From Actomonas aquatica (GTDB taxonomy: Bacteria; Verrucomicrobiota; Verrucomicrobiia; Opitutales; Opitutaceae): a stretch of 64,000 nucleotides of DNA. Position numbers and translations under genes: made by a program. The stretch lies in assembly GCF_019679435.2 (NCBI RefSeq), contig NZ_CP139781.1:5142001-5206000 (forward strand), written 5' to 3'. Below the pieces are notes generated by a model. The model saw only the letters and a program-made list of their open reading frames with translations. It ran no database searches and was not told the origin of the DNA. Positions 8,204 through 16,971 of this stretch are shown here, piece by piece; the first letter of the stretch is position 1; each line of letters opens with the position of its first letter.

Positions 8204-9580
8204 CCGGTAGATCCAGTAGCGCTGGCTTTGGCGCTGGTATATGTCGGCTTGGCGGCGCCAGGTGGCGAGCCAGTGGTCGAGATCGATGTCGGCGCCGTCG
8301 CGTTTGATGGCGTTAAAGAAGGCCTCGGAGCCCATGTGTTTGATGAAGAGTCCGGCCTCGGAGTCCTTGGCGTCGGCAAACGGGTTGGTGGGCTCGAGCG
8401 CGCAGGCAAGACGCATGAGGTGGAAGTTCATTTCCACCGGATTCCATTGGGCCCAGTCGGCGACGCGCAGGTAGAGGCCCTCGGTGGGTTTGCCCTCGCG
8501 CGTGGTGGCGCGCACCCGTTGCACGGCGATGCCGGGCACGTTCATGGCGCGCAGCAAAGACTCGAGTTGATCGATGCGGGTGCCACGATGGGCGATGCCG
8601 CGGAAGGGATAATCGACGCCGACGCCGTGACTGAAGTCGCCGAGGTAGGTCCCGAGCCCCACCATCGGATAACCGACAACGGCGGCGAAGTCGGGGATCA
8701 TGGGCGAGGTGGGCACCCATTTGAGTCCGGTCTCGGGCCAGCGCATGGCGCGCGTCCAACCGCGCATGGGGACGATGGTGAGTTTGCCGGCGTTGCGGGT
8801 GGCGTCGTCGAGGTCGAGCACACCCGGCGCGAAGCGGGACATGCGGGCGAGTTCGGCGATGGTGAGGCCATGCACGTAGGGCACGCGGAAGGCGCCCACG
8901 TAACTCTTCCACTGGGCGTCGAGCGGCGGACCGTCGACCTTGAGCCCGCCGAGAGGGTTGGGGCGGTCGAGCACGATGAACTCCACGCCCTGCTCAAAGC
9001 AGGCGGTCATGGCGAGGCGCATGCAGCTCACGTAGGTGTAGCTGCGGGTGCCGATGTCCTGCAGGTCGACGACGAGGGCATCGAGCCCTTCGAGCATCTT
9101 CGGGGTGGGTTTGCGGTATTTACCGTAGAGGGAAAAAACAGGCAGGCCGGTGCGAGGGTCGATGCGATCGTCGACGGGCACATTGGCTTTTTCGTCGCCG
9201 TAGATGCCGTGCTCGGGACCGAAGAGGGCAACGAGGTTTACGCCGGGTGCACGGCGCAGGACATCGACCGTGCTCTCGCCGCGGCGGTTGACGCCGGCGG
9301 GGTGGGTGAGCAGGCCGACGCGTTTGCCGCGGAGTTGTTCGAAGCGGTTGGCCTCCAGCACATCGATGCCGAGCATGACCGGATAGGCGCGTTGGGGCGT
9401 GGCGGGGTTGCTGGCCTGGGCGGCGGGCGGGGGCGTCGGTGCGGCGCGGGTGGCTCCGGCGGCGGCGGTATTGGCGCGGGGGGAAGGCCCGCCGGCGGCG
9501 CAGCCGACAAAGCCGGCGAGGAGGAGGCCGACGAGCGGCAGGAGGGAGAACCAGGGGCGGGAGTGGGAGCGTCCGAACAT
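8201..9580 (-). CDS. NamZ-like exo-beta-N-acetylmuramidase (DUF1343)
   Basis: The 459-residue protein matches the DUF1343 family, whose Bacillus member NamZ (YbbC) removes MurNAc from the non-reducing ends of peptidoglycan fragments. Family blocks visible in order are GIDVLEANRFEQLRGKRVGL, LLTHPAGVNRRGE, ALFGPEHGIYGDEKANV, DALVVDLQDIGTRSYTY, VLDRPNPLGGLKVDGPPL, and VGLGTYLGDFSHGVGVDYPF. The N-terminus (LLPLVGLLLAGFVGCAAGG) is a signal sequence with a weak lipobox at FVGC, followed by a low-complexity linker to residue ~65. It probably acts in the periplasm in cell-wall turnover. No other MurNAc recycling gene is adjacent. Confidence 0.9.
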   Translation of the reverse strand: MFGRSHSRPWFSLLPLVGLLLAGFVGCAAGGPSPRANTAAAGATRAAPTPPPAAQASNPATPQRAYPVMLGIDVLEANRFEQLRGKRVGLLTHPAGVNRRGESTVDVLRRAPGVNLVALFGPEHGIYGDEKANVPVDDRIDPRTGLPVFSLYGKYRKPTPKMLEGLDALVVDLQDIGTRSYTYVSCMRLAMTACFEQGVEFIVLDRPNPLGGLKVDGPPLDAQWKSYVGAFRVPYVHGLTIAELARMSRFAPGVLDLDDATRNAGKLTIVPMRGWTRAMRWPETGLKWVPTSPMIPDFAAVVGYPMVGLGTYLGDFSHGVGVDYPFRGIAHRGTRIDQLESLLRAMNVPGIAVQRVRATTREGKPTEGLYLRVADWAQWNPVEMNFHLMRLACALEPTNPFADAKDSEAGLFIKHMGSEAFFNAIKRDGADIDLDHWLATWRRQADIYQRQSQRYWIYR

Positions 9581-9590
9581 GCGTCGCGGC

Positions 9591-10253
9591 TCACTCTGCG
9601 GGGGGCACGGGAGGGGTCGAGTCGGAATGGCGTTTGCGTTCGGCCACCTTCACGCGATGGGCCTCGGCCTGGGCGACGCCGTTGCGCCAGATGATGTCCA
9701 GAATGAGGCCGAGCAGCGCGCCGGCGATCACGCCGCCGAGCACGAGAGAGTTGAACGTGGTGCCGAGCGTTTGGGTCCAAGCGAGCTCATCGGGACCGTG
9801 CAGATCGAGTCCGCCGGTCTGCTCGAGCGGGACACCCGCGTCGCCGGGCACGACCTCGGTGCTGACGCCAAAACCGGACTGGAGGATGATCCAGTGGCCG
9901 AGTTGGTAGGTGCCGTAGTAGAGCGGCGCGGCGGTGAATGGGTTGGTGATGAACTGCAGGCCGACGAGGATCATCACGTTGCTGCGCAGGAGCAGAGCGA
10001 GGGCAAAGGCCACCGGGACCTGCACGCCCATGATGGGCAACAAGGCCGCGATCGCGCCGGCGTAGAGGGCAGGGCGCACGTGCTCCTTGCGGAAGGACCA
10101 GAGGTAGGCGCGTTTACGAGCAACGTCGGCGAAACGGCCGATCACCGGGTAGCGGTGAAAGCGGGCGCGGCGCGGCGTGTAACGCAGCAAGGCCTTGACC
10201 CGGCGAATGCGGGCCCAGCGGCGTTTGCGGTGCTCATGATGATCGTGGTCCAC
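9591..10253 (-). CDS. DUF2062 membrane protein
   Basis: The 220-residue protein has a basic N-terminus (KRRWARIRRVKALLRYTPRR) and the DUF2062 core: AGAIAALLPIMGVQVPVAFA, LLLRSNVMILVGLQFITNPF and TAAPLYYGTYQLGHWII, then a last membrane helix near residues 168-188. Members are small inner-membrane proteins of unsettled function. The start is a GTG at 10251-10253; no nearby in-frame ATG gives the conserved N-terminus. It is 10 bp upstream of the NamZ-like gene on the same strand, so the two probably share a transcript. Confidence 0.85.
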   Translation of the reverse strand: MDHDHHEHRKRRWARIRRVKALLRYTPRRARFHRYPVIGRFADVARKRAYLWSFRKEHVRPALYAGAIAALLPIMGVQVPVAFALALLLRSNVMILVGLQFITNPFTAAPLYYGTYQLGHWIILQSGFGVSTEVVPGDAGVPLEQTGGLDLHGPDELAWTQTLGTTFNSLVLGGVIAGALLGLILDIIWRNGVAQAEAHRVKVAERKRHSDSTPPVPPAE

Positions 10254-10357
10254 AGCGACGTTTCGAGGGGGCGAGAAACGTGCTGAGGGGGGCGGGGTGG
10301 TGCAAACGGAATTGAGCGAAACGTTGAGGAAGCCCCGCGGGCGGCGGCGCGCCGGGC

Positions 10358-11518
10358 TCAGTCCGTGGGGGCGGGGGCGAGCTGTTGGCGCAGGGTGCGG
10401 GCGAGGTTGGTGGCCGTGGCGGGCAGGGCCTCGGCCAGCGGCGTGCCGGGTGGTGTGACGGCCGCGAGCGTGATGCCGACGGGTGGTGACGGCACGTCGA
10501 CCGCGCCGGCCAGCACCCAGACCTGCTTGCCTTCGTCGAGGGCGCGGCGGGCGAGGGCGCCGGGACCTTTGCCCTCAAGCGAACTCTCGTCGAAACGCCC
10601 TTCGCCGGTGATCACGAGCTCGGCGGCGGAGATGCGTTGGCTGAGCTCCAGCCAATCCTCCACGAGGTCGAAACCGGGCACAAGTTGGGCGTTGGCGGCG
10701 GTGAGCAGACCGTAAGCGATGCCGCCGGCGGCTCCGGCACCGGGCGTCGACTCGAGTCCGGGCCGTCCGGCGGCGGTGCCGAGGAGGGTGGCGACGCGGG
10801 CGGTTTCGGCTTCGAGGCGGGGCAGATCGGCGGGTTGCAGACCCTTTTGCGGGCCAAAAACGGTGGCGGCGCCGCGCTCGCCGAGCAGCGGGTTGGCGAC
10901 GTCGCAGGCGATGCGGATGGGCGGCAAGGTCAGCAGGGAGGGGACGAGTTGAGCGAGCTCGCCCCAACCAGCCGGGCAGACGCGTTCGATGGGCGAACCG
11001 TCGGCGCGCAGGGCCTGCCAACCGAGCGCGGTGAGCGCGCCGATGCCGACATCGTGGGTGGCACTGCCGCCGACGCCGAGCAGGAGGGCTTCGGCGCCAG
11101 CATCGATGGCGGCGCGGATGAGTTGGCCGGTGCCGCGCGTGTCGGTCTGCCACGGATCACGGTCGGCGGGGGCGAGCGATTGCAGGCCGCTGGCGCTGGC
11201 CATTTCGATGACGGCGAGAGAGCGAGCCGCGCCGAGGTCGAGGCGGGCGTGGGCGGCGGCGCTGAGTTTGGCGGTGTCGACCAGACCGAAGCCGGCCGGA
11301 GCGATTTTTCCGCGGGGGCCGGTGGCCTCGACCGGATGCCAGGAACCGCCGGCGGCGGCAGTGAGGATGGTGGCAAACCCTTCGCCGCCATCGGCCAGCG
11401 GACATGGATCGGCGTGCCAGTCGGGGCGCACCTCCTGGAGCGTGGCGGTGGCGAGGGAGCAGGCCTCGGGGGCGGTGAGGGCGTCTTTAAATTTGTCGAA
11501 AGCAATCAGCACACGCAT
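10358..11518 (-). CDS. Glycerate 2-kinase (GarK/GlxK type)
   Basis: The 386-residue length and N-terminus MRVLIAFDKFKDALTAPEA are typical of type I glycerate kinases. Other family blocks are CPLADGGEGFATIL, EMASASGLQSLAPADRDPWQ, TRGTGQLIRAAIDAGAEALL, LGVGGSATHDVGIGALTALG, GPQKGL and LVITGEGRFDESSLEGKGPG. It phosphorylates D-glycerate with ATP to 2-phosphoglycerate, feeding glycolysis from glyoxylate or sugar-acid breakdown. No glyoxylate carboligase or tartronate reductase gene lies next to it. The ATG at 11516-11518 is used. Confidence 0.95.
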   Translation of the reverse strand: MRVLIAFDKFKDALTAPEACSLATATLQEVRPDWHADPCPLADGGEGFATILTAAAGGSWHPVEATGPRGKIAPAGFGLVDTAKLSAAAHARLDLGAARSLAVIEMASASGLQSLAPADRDPWQTDTRGTGQLIRAAIDAGAEALLLGVGGSATHDVGIGALTALGWQALRADGSPIERVCPAGWGELAQLVPSLLTLPPIRIACDVANPLLGERGAATVFGPQKGLQPADLPRLEAETARVATLLGTAAGRPGLESTPGAGAAGGIAYGLLTAANAQLVPGFDLVEDWLELSQRISAAELVITGEGRFDESSLEGKGPGALARRALDEGKQVWVLAGAVDVPSPPVGITLAAVTPPGTPLAEALPATATNLARTLRQQLAPAPTD

Positions 11519-11590
11519 GGGCGGCGACCCTGCCAGCAGGCCCCCTGCCAGCGCGAGGCCTTCTTGGTGGGCGGCCGCGGCCGCGCTGCG

Positions 11591-13288
11591 TCAGTCGTGC
11601 AGAAACGATCCGTCGGGAAGTGGCCTATCGAAGGTGGGTAAGGTGATCGGGCCGAAATCCAGGGTCTGGTCCACTTCGCCGACATGATCGCTGACAAAAA
11701 TGACCAACTCCGCCTGCTCCAACCACTGCTCGTCGATCGTGGCGGAGGTGATGCTGAAGGTGTCGTCGGCCATGCCTTCGGCGTCGGCGAAGCGGGGGCG
11801 CAGGATGCGTTGTTCGAAGGTGGCCCCGAGCTCGCTGGAGTTTTGATAACCAAATTGCACGGCGAGCGCGGCCTCCTGGGTGGTGCGATTGATCAGCGCG
11901 AAGCCAAAAAAGCGATCCAGCAGACGTTGGTCGGGCCGCAGCGCGCCGGTGGGGTGAAGCAGACTGGTGGCGCGCGATTGCAGGATGGGGAGCTCGATCC
12001 GGTCATGCTGCCACTGCGGTCGGCCCAGCACTTGGAGGCGGACTCCCGCCTCCGCCCAACTGGCACCCCGTTCCAAGGGCAGGGTGGTGGCGAGACGCAG
12101 ACGGCTGTAGCGCACCCGCACCTTGGAGGTGAGGTCCGCGTCCCGACCTTGCCAGGGTTGGATCGTCGGCTGGGGCACTTGCCCGATCTGGAAATTAGGG
12201 CGGTAATGGTCGGCCCGAGCGTCACCGAGGTAAGTGCGGTGCGCACGCAGACCCACTTCCTGTTGCAGCGCCTTGCGGGCGGTTTGCAGTGGCAGCGGGA
12301 AATAGGGATTGGACCAACGCGTGTTGTAAGTGGTGCCGTCGGGAAAGGTCAGTTCGCTTTCGGCAAACAGGATCTCCGCTGCGAAGGAATCGGTGCTCGT
12401 GTCGAGCTGGGCCGGCACCCCGAGCCGAATGGAGGGGGTGGGGCCGGACGTGCGTTGGATGACGCCAAATTCGTGGGCGTTGCGCAGCCGCAGGGCAGGC
12501 AGGTCTGCCGGGTCGACCGGGTTCGTCGGCGGCGCGTCGTGTGGTTCGGCGACGACTTGCACAAACCACCATTGGCCGATGAGCAGACCGCCGATGAGCG
12601 CAAGCGGGCCGCCAAACAGCACGAGGCGAGCGTTGGCGCGGCGATAGAGTTGGTGGAGCAAGCCGAGGGTCGCGAGACCCCAGATGACGACGGACACGAC
12701 TTGGCGGGAGCCCGCGCTGACTTCGACCAGGCGCAGGGCCTTGACCGCCTTGACCCATTGAAATTGCTGATCGGCGAGCAGGAACAGCAGCACCGCCACG
12801 ACCATGACCACCACGGCGATGATCGCGCGCAGAATGGAAGGCGAGGCGGCGCCGAGCAGCAGAGCGATCGAGGAGATGAGGCCGACGGTCGCGAAGCGTT
12901 CCACCGCGATCACGGCGGCGAGAGAGGCGGGCAGGTCGTGCTGCAGGGCGCGGATGAATTCAAACACGCTCGCGGGCAGCACCAAGGTGAGGCCGAGGGC
13001 GAGGAGTTTGGCGAGGAGCACCTGCCCCGGTGGGATCGGTCGGGTGCGCCAGAAGGTCTGGTCGCCGATGGCGCGGTCTTCGTTGCCGAGGGCCATGCCG
13101 ACCAGAACGATGAGCGGCCACTGCAGCACGGTGGTCCAGACGCCAAAGTCATTGAAGGTGCGACTGGGCTGCAGCGTGCCAAACGCGACAAAACGATCGG
13201 CCCACATCAGCAGCAGGGCCGGAACCACGAGGACGGCGAGTCGCACCAGATCCTTGCGCAGGAGGAGCAGGCAGGGGCGGAGGTTCAT
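11591..13288 (-). CDS. ABC transporter membrane subunit with large C-terminal domain
   Basis: The start at 13286-13288 overlaps the ATPase stop as ATGA and gives a 565-residue protein; the frame further upstream is only a shadow of the ATPase. Residues ~1-250 are membrane-rich with about six helices (VLVVPALLLMWADRF, WPLIVLVGMALGN, AIIAVVVMVVAVLLFLLAD and others) and look like an ABC-2 type permease. Residues ~270-565 form a soluble beta-rich region with no recognised motif. Paired with a YtrB-like ATPase and a YtrA-like regulator, it probably moves an envelope-active compound or acts in antibiotic response. The substrate is unknown. Confidence 0.85.
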   Translation of the reverse strand: MNLRPCLLLLRKDLVRLAVLVVPALLLMWADRFVAFGTLQPSRTFNDFGVWTTVLQWPLIVLVGMALGNEDRAIGDQTFWRTRPIPPGQVLLAKLLALGLTLVLPASVFEFIRALQHDLPASLAAVIAVERFATVGLISSIALLLGAASPSILRAIIAVVVMVVAVLLFLLADQQFQWVKAVKALRLVEVSAGSRQVVSVVIWGLATLGLLHQLYRRANARLVLFGGPLALIGGLLIGQWWFVQVVAEPHDAPPTNPVDPADLPALRLRNAHEFGVIQRTSGPTPSIRLGVPAQLDTSTDSFAAEILFAESELTFPDGTTYNTRWSNPYFPLPLQTARKALQQEVGLRAHRTYLGDARADHYRPNFQIGQVPQPTIQPWQGRDADLTSKVRVRYSRLRLATTLPLERGASWAEAGVRLQVLGRPQWQHDRIELPILQSRATSLLHPTGALRPDQRLLDRFFGFALINRTTQEAALAVQFGYQNSSELGATFEQRILRPRFADAEGMADDTFSITSATIDEQWLEQAELVIFVSDHVGEVDQTLDFGPITLPTFDRPLPDGSFLHD

Positions 13289-14202
13289 CGGACGGACGGG
13301 GTTTTGACGCGGCGGGCGAGAAGGAGGAAGAGCTCCCGCAGCGAGAGTGGGCGGTCTTCGATATGGGCGCCGGGAAAGGCGGCGCGCAGGGCGGTCGGAC
13401 TCGTGGCGGGATCCCAACGGGTGTCGATGGCGCGGAGCGCCCGCGGGAAGGGTTGTTCGATCCGTTGCCACGCCGCGCCGGGTGGTGCGGTAGGGGGCGT
13501 GAGTGGTTGCTCGGCGCTGATTTCGATGGCGCGGTGGCGGGCGGTCAGCGCATCGAGGCTTTCGCTGAGCAGGAGGCGTCCGTCGTGCAGAAACGCGACG
13601 TGATCGATGAGGCGTTGCACGTCGTCGAGGTCGTGGGTCGAGATCACCACGGTCGCGGGGCGGTCGGTGCCCGGCAGTTCCAGCAAGGCGGCGACGAGTT
13701 CGTCCCGCACCAGCGGATCGAGGCCGGAGAACGGTTCGTCGAGCAACAGGATCTCGGGCCGGAAGGAGAGCGTGGAAAGCAACGCGGCCTTCATGCGCAT
13801 GCCGCGCGAAAGGTGTTTGAGCTGGCGCGCGCCGGGCAGGTCGAAGAGGTCGCGCAGGCGTTTTTCCAAGGCGTGGTCCCAGCGCGGGTAGAAGGCGCGG
13901 CAGTAGGCGATGAAGCGGTCGACGGTCATCCACAGCGGCAGGTCCTGACCCTCGGCCACGTAGCCGATGCGTTCGAAATCGGCGGCCCTCAGCGAGCGCG
14001 AAGAACGGCCGAGCAAGGTGGCTTCGCCGGCGGTCGGACGCAGAAGGTTGAGCCACAGTTTGAGGCAGGTGCTTTTGCCGGCACCGTTGGGGCCGAGCAG
14101 GGCAAAAATGGAGCCGGTCGGCACGACCAGATCGATTTGATCGATGGCGGTGGTGCGACCGAAACGCCGGGTGAGTTGGGTGGCGGTGAGGGCGGCGGTC
14201 AT
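13285..14202 (-). CDS. ABC transporter ATP-binding protein (YtrB-like)
   Basis: The 305-residue protein has Walker A GPNGAGKST (37-45), the ABC signature LSRGM (131-135), Walker B ILLLDEP (151-157) and the H-loop in STHDLDDVQ. The signature LSRGM rather than LSGGQ is usual in the export-type YtrB branch. The C-terminal ~80 residues (after LDALTARHRAIEI) form the extra regulatory domain often seen in this group. It would drive the permease encoded immediately downstream. It overlaps both neighbours by 4 bp, giving a coupled operon regulator-ATPase-permease. Confidence 0.95.
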   Translation of the reverse strand: MTAALTATQLTRRFGRTTAIDQIDLVVPTGSIFALLGPNGAGKSTCLKLWLNLLRPTAGEATLLGRSSRSLRAADFERIGYVAEGQDLPLWMTVDRFIAYCRAFYPRWDHALEKRLRDLFDLPGARQLKHLSRGMRMKAALLSTLSFRPEILLLDEPFSGLDPLVRDELVAALLELPGTDRPATVVISTHDLDDVQRLIDHVAFLHDGRLLLSESLDALTARHRAIEISAEQPLTPPTAPPGAAWQRIEQPFPRALRAIDTRWDPATSPTALRAAFPGAHIEDRPLSLRELFLLLARRVKTPSVR

Positions 14203-14594
14203 GGGGTGGAGGAAGGGGGCGGAGTGGACGTCAGCTGGCGCTCGAGGGCGGCGCGAAGCTGGTCGTCGCCGATACCGAGGTGGCGGGCTTCGACGACGAG
14301 GCGTTCGAGCTCGGTCTCGAGCCAGCGGCGGCGTTCGGCGGCGGCGGAGGGGGAGGGCTTTTGCACGATCGTGCCGATGCCCGGGTGAACTTGCAGCAGA
14401 CCCTCGGCGGTGAGCTGGGCGACGACCTTGTGGGCGGTGTTGGGGTTGATGCGCAGCTCCTGGCTGAGGGTGCGCACCGAAGGGAACTTGTCGCCCGGTC
14501 GCAGGACGCCGGTGAAGACGGCCTTTTTGACCGCAAAGACCACCTGTTCGTAGGGCGGCTGGTCGGGGCGAAATTGAACCGTGAAGGGCAGCAA
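14199..14594 (-). CDS. GntR-family regulator, YtrA subfamily
   Basis: The 131-residue protein is the short YtrA form of GntR: winged helix-turn-helix (PPYEQVVFAVKKAVFTGVLR, PGDKFPSVRTLSQELRINPN, TAHKVVAQLTAEGLLQV) plus a short C-terminal helical dimer region. Regulators of this type repress their own ABC operon and release DNA when an envelope stressor is present. The only start that keeps the family N-terminus is TTG at 14592-14594, because in-frame stops lie just upstream. A perfect 9-bp inverted repeat ends 1 bp from this start and is the obvious operator. The gene overlaps the ATPase gene by 4 bp. Confidence 0.93.
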   Translation of the reverse strand: MLPFTVQFRPDQPPYEQVVFAVKKAVFTGVLRPGDKFPSVRTLSQELRINPNTAHKVVAQLTAEGLLQVHPGIGTIVQKPSPSAAAERRRWLETELERLVVEARHLGIGDDQLRAALERQLTSTPPPSSTP

Positions 14595-14595
14595 G

Positions 14596-14618
14596 GTGTT
14601 CTAGGCATACTAGAACAC
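14596..14618. promoter_or_regulatory. Palindromic operator for the YtrA-type regulator
   Basis: The sequence gtgttctag-gcata-ctagaacac is a perfect 9-bp inverted repeat with a 5-bp spacer, in the gap between the divergent regulator and methyltransferase genes. On the minus strand it contains TAGTAT, a possible -10 element, so a bound repressor would block the promoter of the ABC operon. The assignment as operator is inference from position and symmetry. Confidence 0.75.
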
Positions 14619-14696
14619 AAAGAACGCAAGCAAGGCGAAATTTGCCGTGTGTTTAACCTCGCGGCGGGCGGGCCGGGGCGCAGGCTGCGCGGGGTT

Positions 14697-15695
14697 ATGT
14701 TGTGTCGTTGCCAACCTGGATTTGAGGACTTGCTGGTGGAGGAGCTCGCCGCGACGGGCGGGCGTGAGCAGGCGCGCGGGGGCGGTTGGGTGCGGGTTGA
14801 AGGCGGCGCGCCGGATGATCTGTGTTTTGCGCACGCGGCGTGGCTGGAGCCGGTGCGGGTGGCGGGCGGCTCGGTCAATCAACTGGCGGGCGCGGTGCTC
14901 GATTATTTTCTGGGCGCGCTGCAGGGCGAACGCATCGATGCGGCCTGGCCGTGTGTGTTTGCGACCGCGAGTGGCTTGGACGGACTCGGTCGGCGGGCGG
15001 CGGCGGTGGAGAAAGCGTTTTTGCCGCTGTTGAAAAAGCGGCTGGGCCGAGTGGCGCGGTTGGCGGAGCCGGATGTGCCGGCGGGGGTCGGGCCGGTGCG
15101 CGGCCTGTTTGTGTTTTTTACCGACTTTGGCGAGGCGTGGGTGGCGCGGGAAATCGTGCGGGGCGGGCAGCGCCGCATGGCCGACGACTCGCAGGCGCCG
15201 TCGCGCAGTTACCTCAAGGTGGAGGAGGCGTATGGGGTGCTCGGATACGAGCCGGCGCGGGGCGAGACGGTGGTCGACCTGGGCGCGGCTCCGGGGGGCT
15301 GGAGTTACAGTGCAGCCAAGCGCGGGGCGCGGGTCATCGCGATCGACAACGGGCCGATGAAAGGCGGCGCGCTGGACCATCCGCTGATCGATCATCGGCG
15401 GGAGGACGCCTTTGGCTACCGGCCGGCGGCGGGCGAGGTGGTGGACTGGCTCTTCTGCGACCTGGTGGAGGAACCGCATCACGTGGCGCGCAATCTCATT
15501 GCGCCGTGGCTAGTGAATGGCTGGTGCCGCAATTTTGTGGTGATCCTGAAATTTGGCCGAGTGAACCCGGTGGCCCTGTTGCGCGAGATGACCAAGGCGG
15601 ACTCGCCCTTCGTGGCGCACACGACCGGTTTGCGGGTGCGGCATCTGTGGCACGACCGGGAGGAGTTCACGTTGGTCGGTTCGGTGGCCAAGTAA
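14697..15695 (+). CDS. RlmM-like 23S rRNA 2'-O-methyltransferase
   Basis: The 332-residue protein has an N-terminal THUMP-like part (MLCRCQPGFEDLLVEEL) and an FtsJ/RrmJ-type SAM domain. SAM loop: VVDLGAAPGGWSYSAAKRG; then VIAIDNGPM, DWLFCDLVEEP and the catalytic-lysine strand FVVILKFGRVNP. This order and the start of the protein match RlmM, which methylates C2498 of 23S rRNA at the ribose (E. coli numbering), though the protein is about 30 residues shorter. The ATG at 14697 is chosen because the conserved domain begins there; an open frame continues far upstream but overlaps the divergent regulator gene. Confidence 0.88.
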   Translation: MLCRCQPGFEDLLVEELAATGGREQARGGGWVRVEGGAPDDLCFAHAAWLEPVRVAGGSVNQLAGAVLDYFLGALQGERIDAAWPCVFATASGLDGLGRRAAAVEKAFLPLLKKRLGRVARLAEPDVPAGVGPVRGLFVFFTDFGEAWVAREIVRGGQRRMADDSQAPSRSYLKVEEAYGVLGYEPARGETVVDLGAAPGGWSYSAAKRGARVIAIDNGPMKGGALDHPLIDHRREDAFGYRPAAGEVVDWLFCDLVEEPHHVARNLIAPWLVNGWCRNFVVILKFGRVNPVALLREMTKADSPFVAHTTGLRVRHLWHDREEFTLVGSVAK

Positions 15696-15735
15696 GAGGT
15701 GGACGACGTGACGGCGGCGGGTTTTCGTCGCGGTG

Positions 15736-16971
15736 ATGTCCACGTTGCCTGCCTGCGCTCCGCTTCCCCTTGATGGTCCGGTTCACGAACCGCCCTGCGA
15801 TTATGACGCGCTCAAGATCATCATCGTGGGCACGCCCAAGGCGGGCAACACGTGGCTGCGCTACCTCTTCAGCGAGCTCTACCACCTGCCGATGGTGGCG
15901 CTGGATCCGGACTTCCGGGTGATCGACTGGAATGCCTTCGGGCCGCGTTGGGTGGGACAGCAGCATTATCCGCCCGAGCCGGAGTTGTTGGCGCTGGGCA
16001 AGGAGCGAGGCTTCATTTTTGTCACGCCGGTGCGGCATCCGGGTGATGTATTCGTTTCGCTGCGACACTATACCGATGATCGCGAGGAACGGGACAACGA
16101 TCCCGAGCACGTGCGCGCGATGCGACCGGACTCGATGTTGGAAGACGGACCGGGCAATTACGGCGAGCACACGCTCAACTACGCCAAGCGCGGGTATTAC
16201 CTGAAGACGCACCTTTCCATCTATTGGCTGCGCTGCGGTCAGACCCACGGCGTGCGTTACGAAGACCTCTGGAACAAGCCGGTGGAGACGTTTCAGGCGC
16301 TGACGGACCGCATCGTGCCGCAGCCGCTCGACAAAGTGCGGCGCGCGCTCTGCGCCTGCGAGATCGGCATCATGCAGACGGTGACGGATCGCAAAAAAAC
16401 CTTCGTGCGCAAGGGCGGCCTGAACAGCTGGCGCGATGAGTTGCCCAAGGCCGTGCAGGACGTGTTGCGCGAGCAGCAGCCGTATCCGGCGCAGTTTGCG
16501 GCGCTCGGTTACGACATGGACCTGCACAACCCGGCCAATGCCCGCAGCAAGGAACCCTCCCGCGCGGGCAACCCGTTTCCGGGCGGCACCTTTGCCAACG
16601 GCGTGCCGCTCGCGCCGATTTTGCTGCACATCTATTTTGAGGAGACGAAGAACGACCTCTTGCGCTGGGCCGACGGTGGTGAGGTAGGTCCGGGCACCTT
16701 CTACGATTGGTTGATGAGCCCGGCCGCGGCCGATCCGACGCAAGGCGACGGGGTGCCGGTGATCACGGAGTTTGCCCACTACCTCTACCGCATGCGCACC
16801 GATCTGCATGGTGTTTTCGCGGATGTGTTCGGCGCGGACCGTCGGGCCTTTGGCGACTGGTTCCTCTACAGTGCGGCCTTGGACTTCGAGTTCGACTGGT
16901 CCTTCACGTTGCCGGTGGTGTCGTCATGGGCCCTCGGACCGGCCGGCGAACGCGGGAAAGGCGAGGCGTGA
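15736..16971 (+). CDS. PAPS-dependent sulfotransferase family protein
   Basis: The 411-residue protein has the 5'-phosphosulfate loop VGTPKAGNTWLRYLF (residues 31-45) and the 3'-phosphate region TPVRHPGDVFVSLRHY (97-112), both diagnostic of sulfotransferases using PAPS. KTHLSIYWLRCGQ and VRYEDLWNKP continue the fold. After ~residue 270 there is a C-terminal extension of some 130 residues with no recognised motif. The acceptor could be a glycan, lipid or small molecule. It lies between two RNA methyltransferase genes and overlaps the second as GTGA, so it is translationally coupled to it. A GTG one codon earlier is an alternative start. Confidence 0.88.
   Translation: MSTLPACAPLPLDGPVHEPPCDYDALKIIIVGTPKAGNTWLRYLFSELYHLPMVALDPDFRVIDWNAFGPRWVGQQHYPPEPELLALGKERGFIFVTPVRHPGDVFVSLRHYTDDREERDNDPEHVRAMRPDSMLEDGPGNYGEHTLNYAKRGYYLKTHLSIYWLRCGQTHGVRYEDLWNKPVETFQALTDRIVPQPLDKVRRALCACEIGIMQTVTDRKKTFVRKGGLNSWRDELPKAVQDVLREQQPYPAQFAALGYDMDLHNPANARSKEPSRAGNPFPGGTFANGVPLAPILLHIYFEETKNDLLRWADGGEVGPGTFYDWLMSPAAADPTQGDGVPVITEFAHYLYRMRTDLHGVFADVFGADRRAFGDWFLYSAALDFEFDWSFTLPVVSSWALGPAGERGKGEA

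Noticed and set aside
13289-14056. N-terminal extension of the ABC membrane subunit
   Set aside because: The frame is a shadow of the ATPase gene. The ATG at 13288 overlaps the ATPase stop and starts a normal membrane segment.
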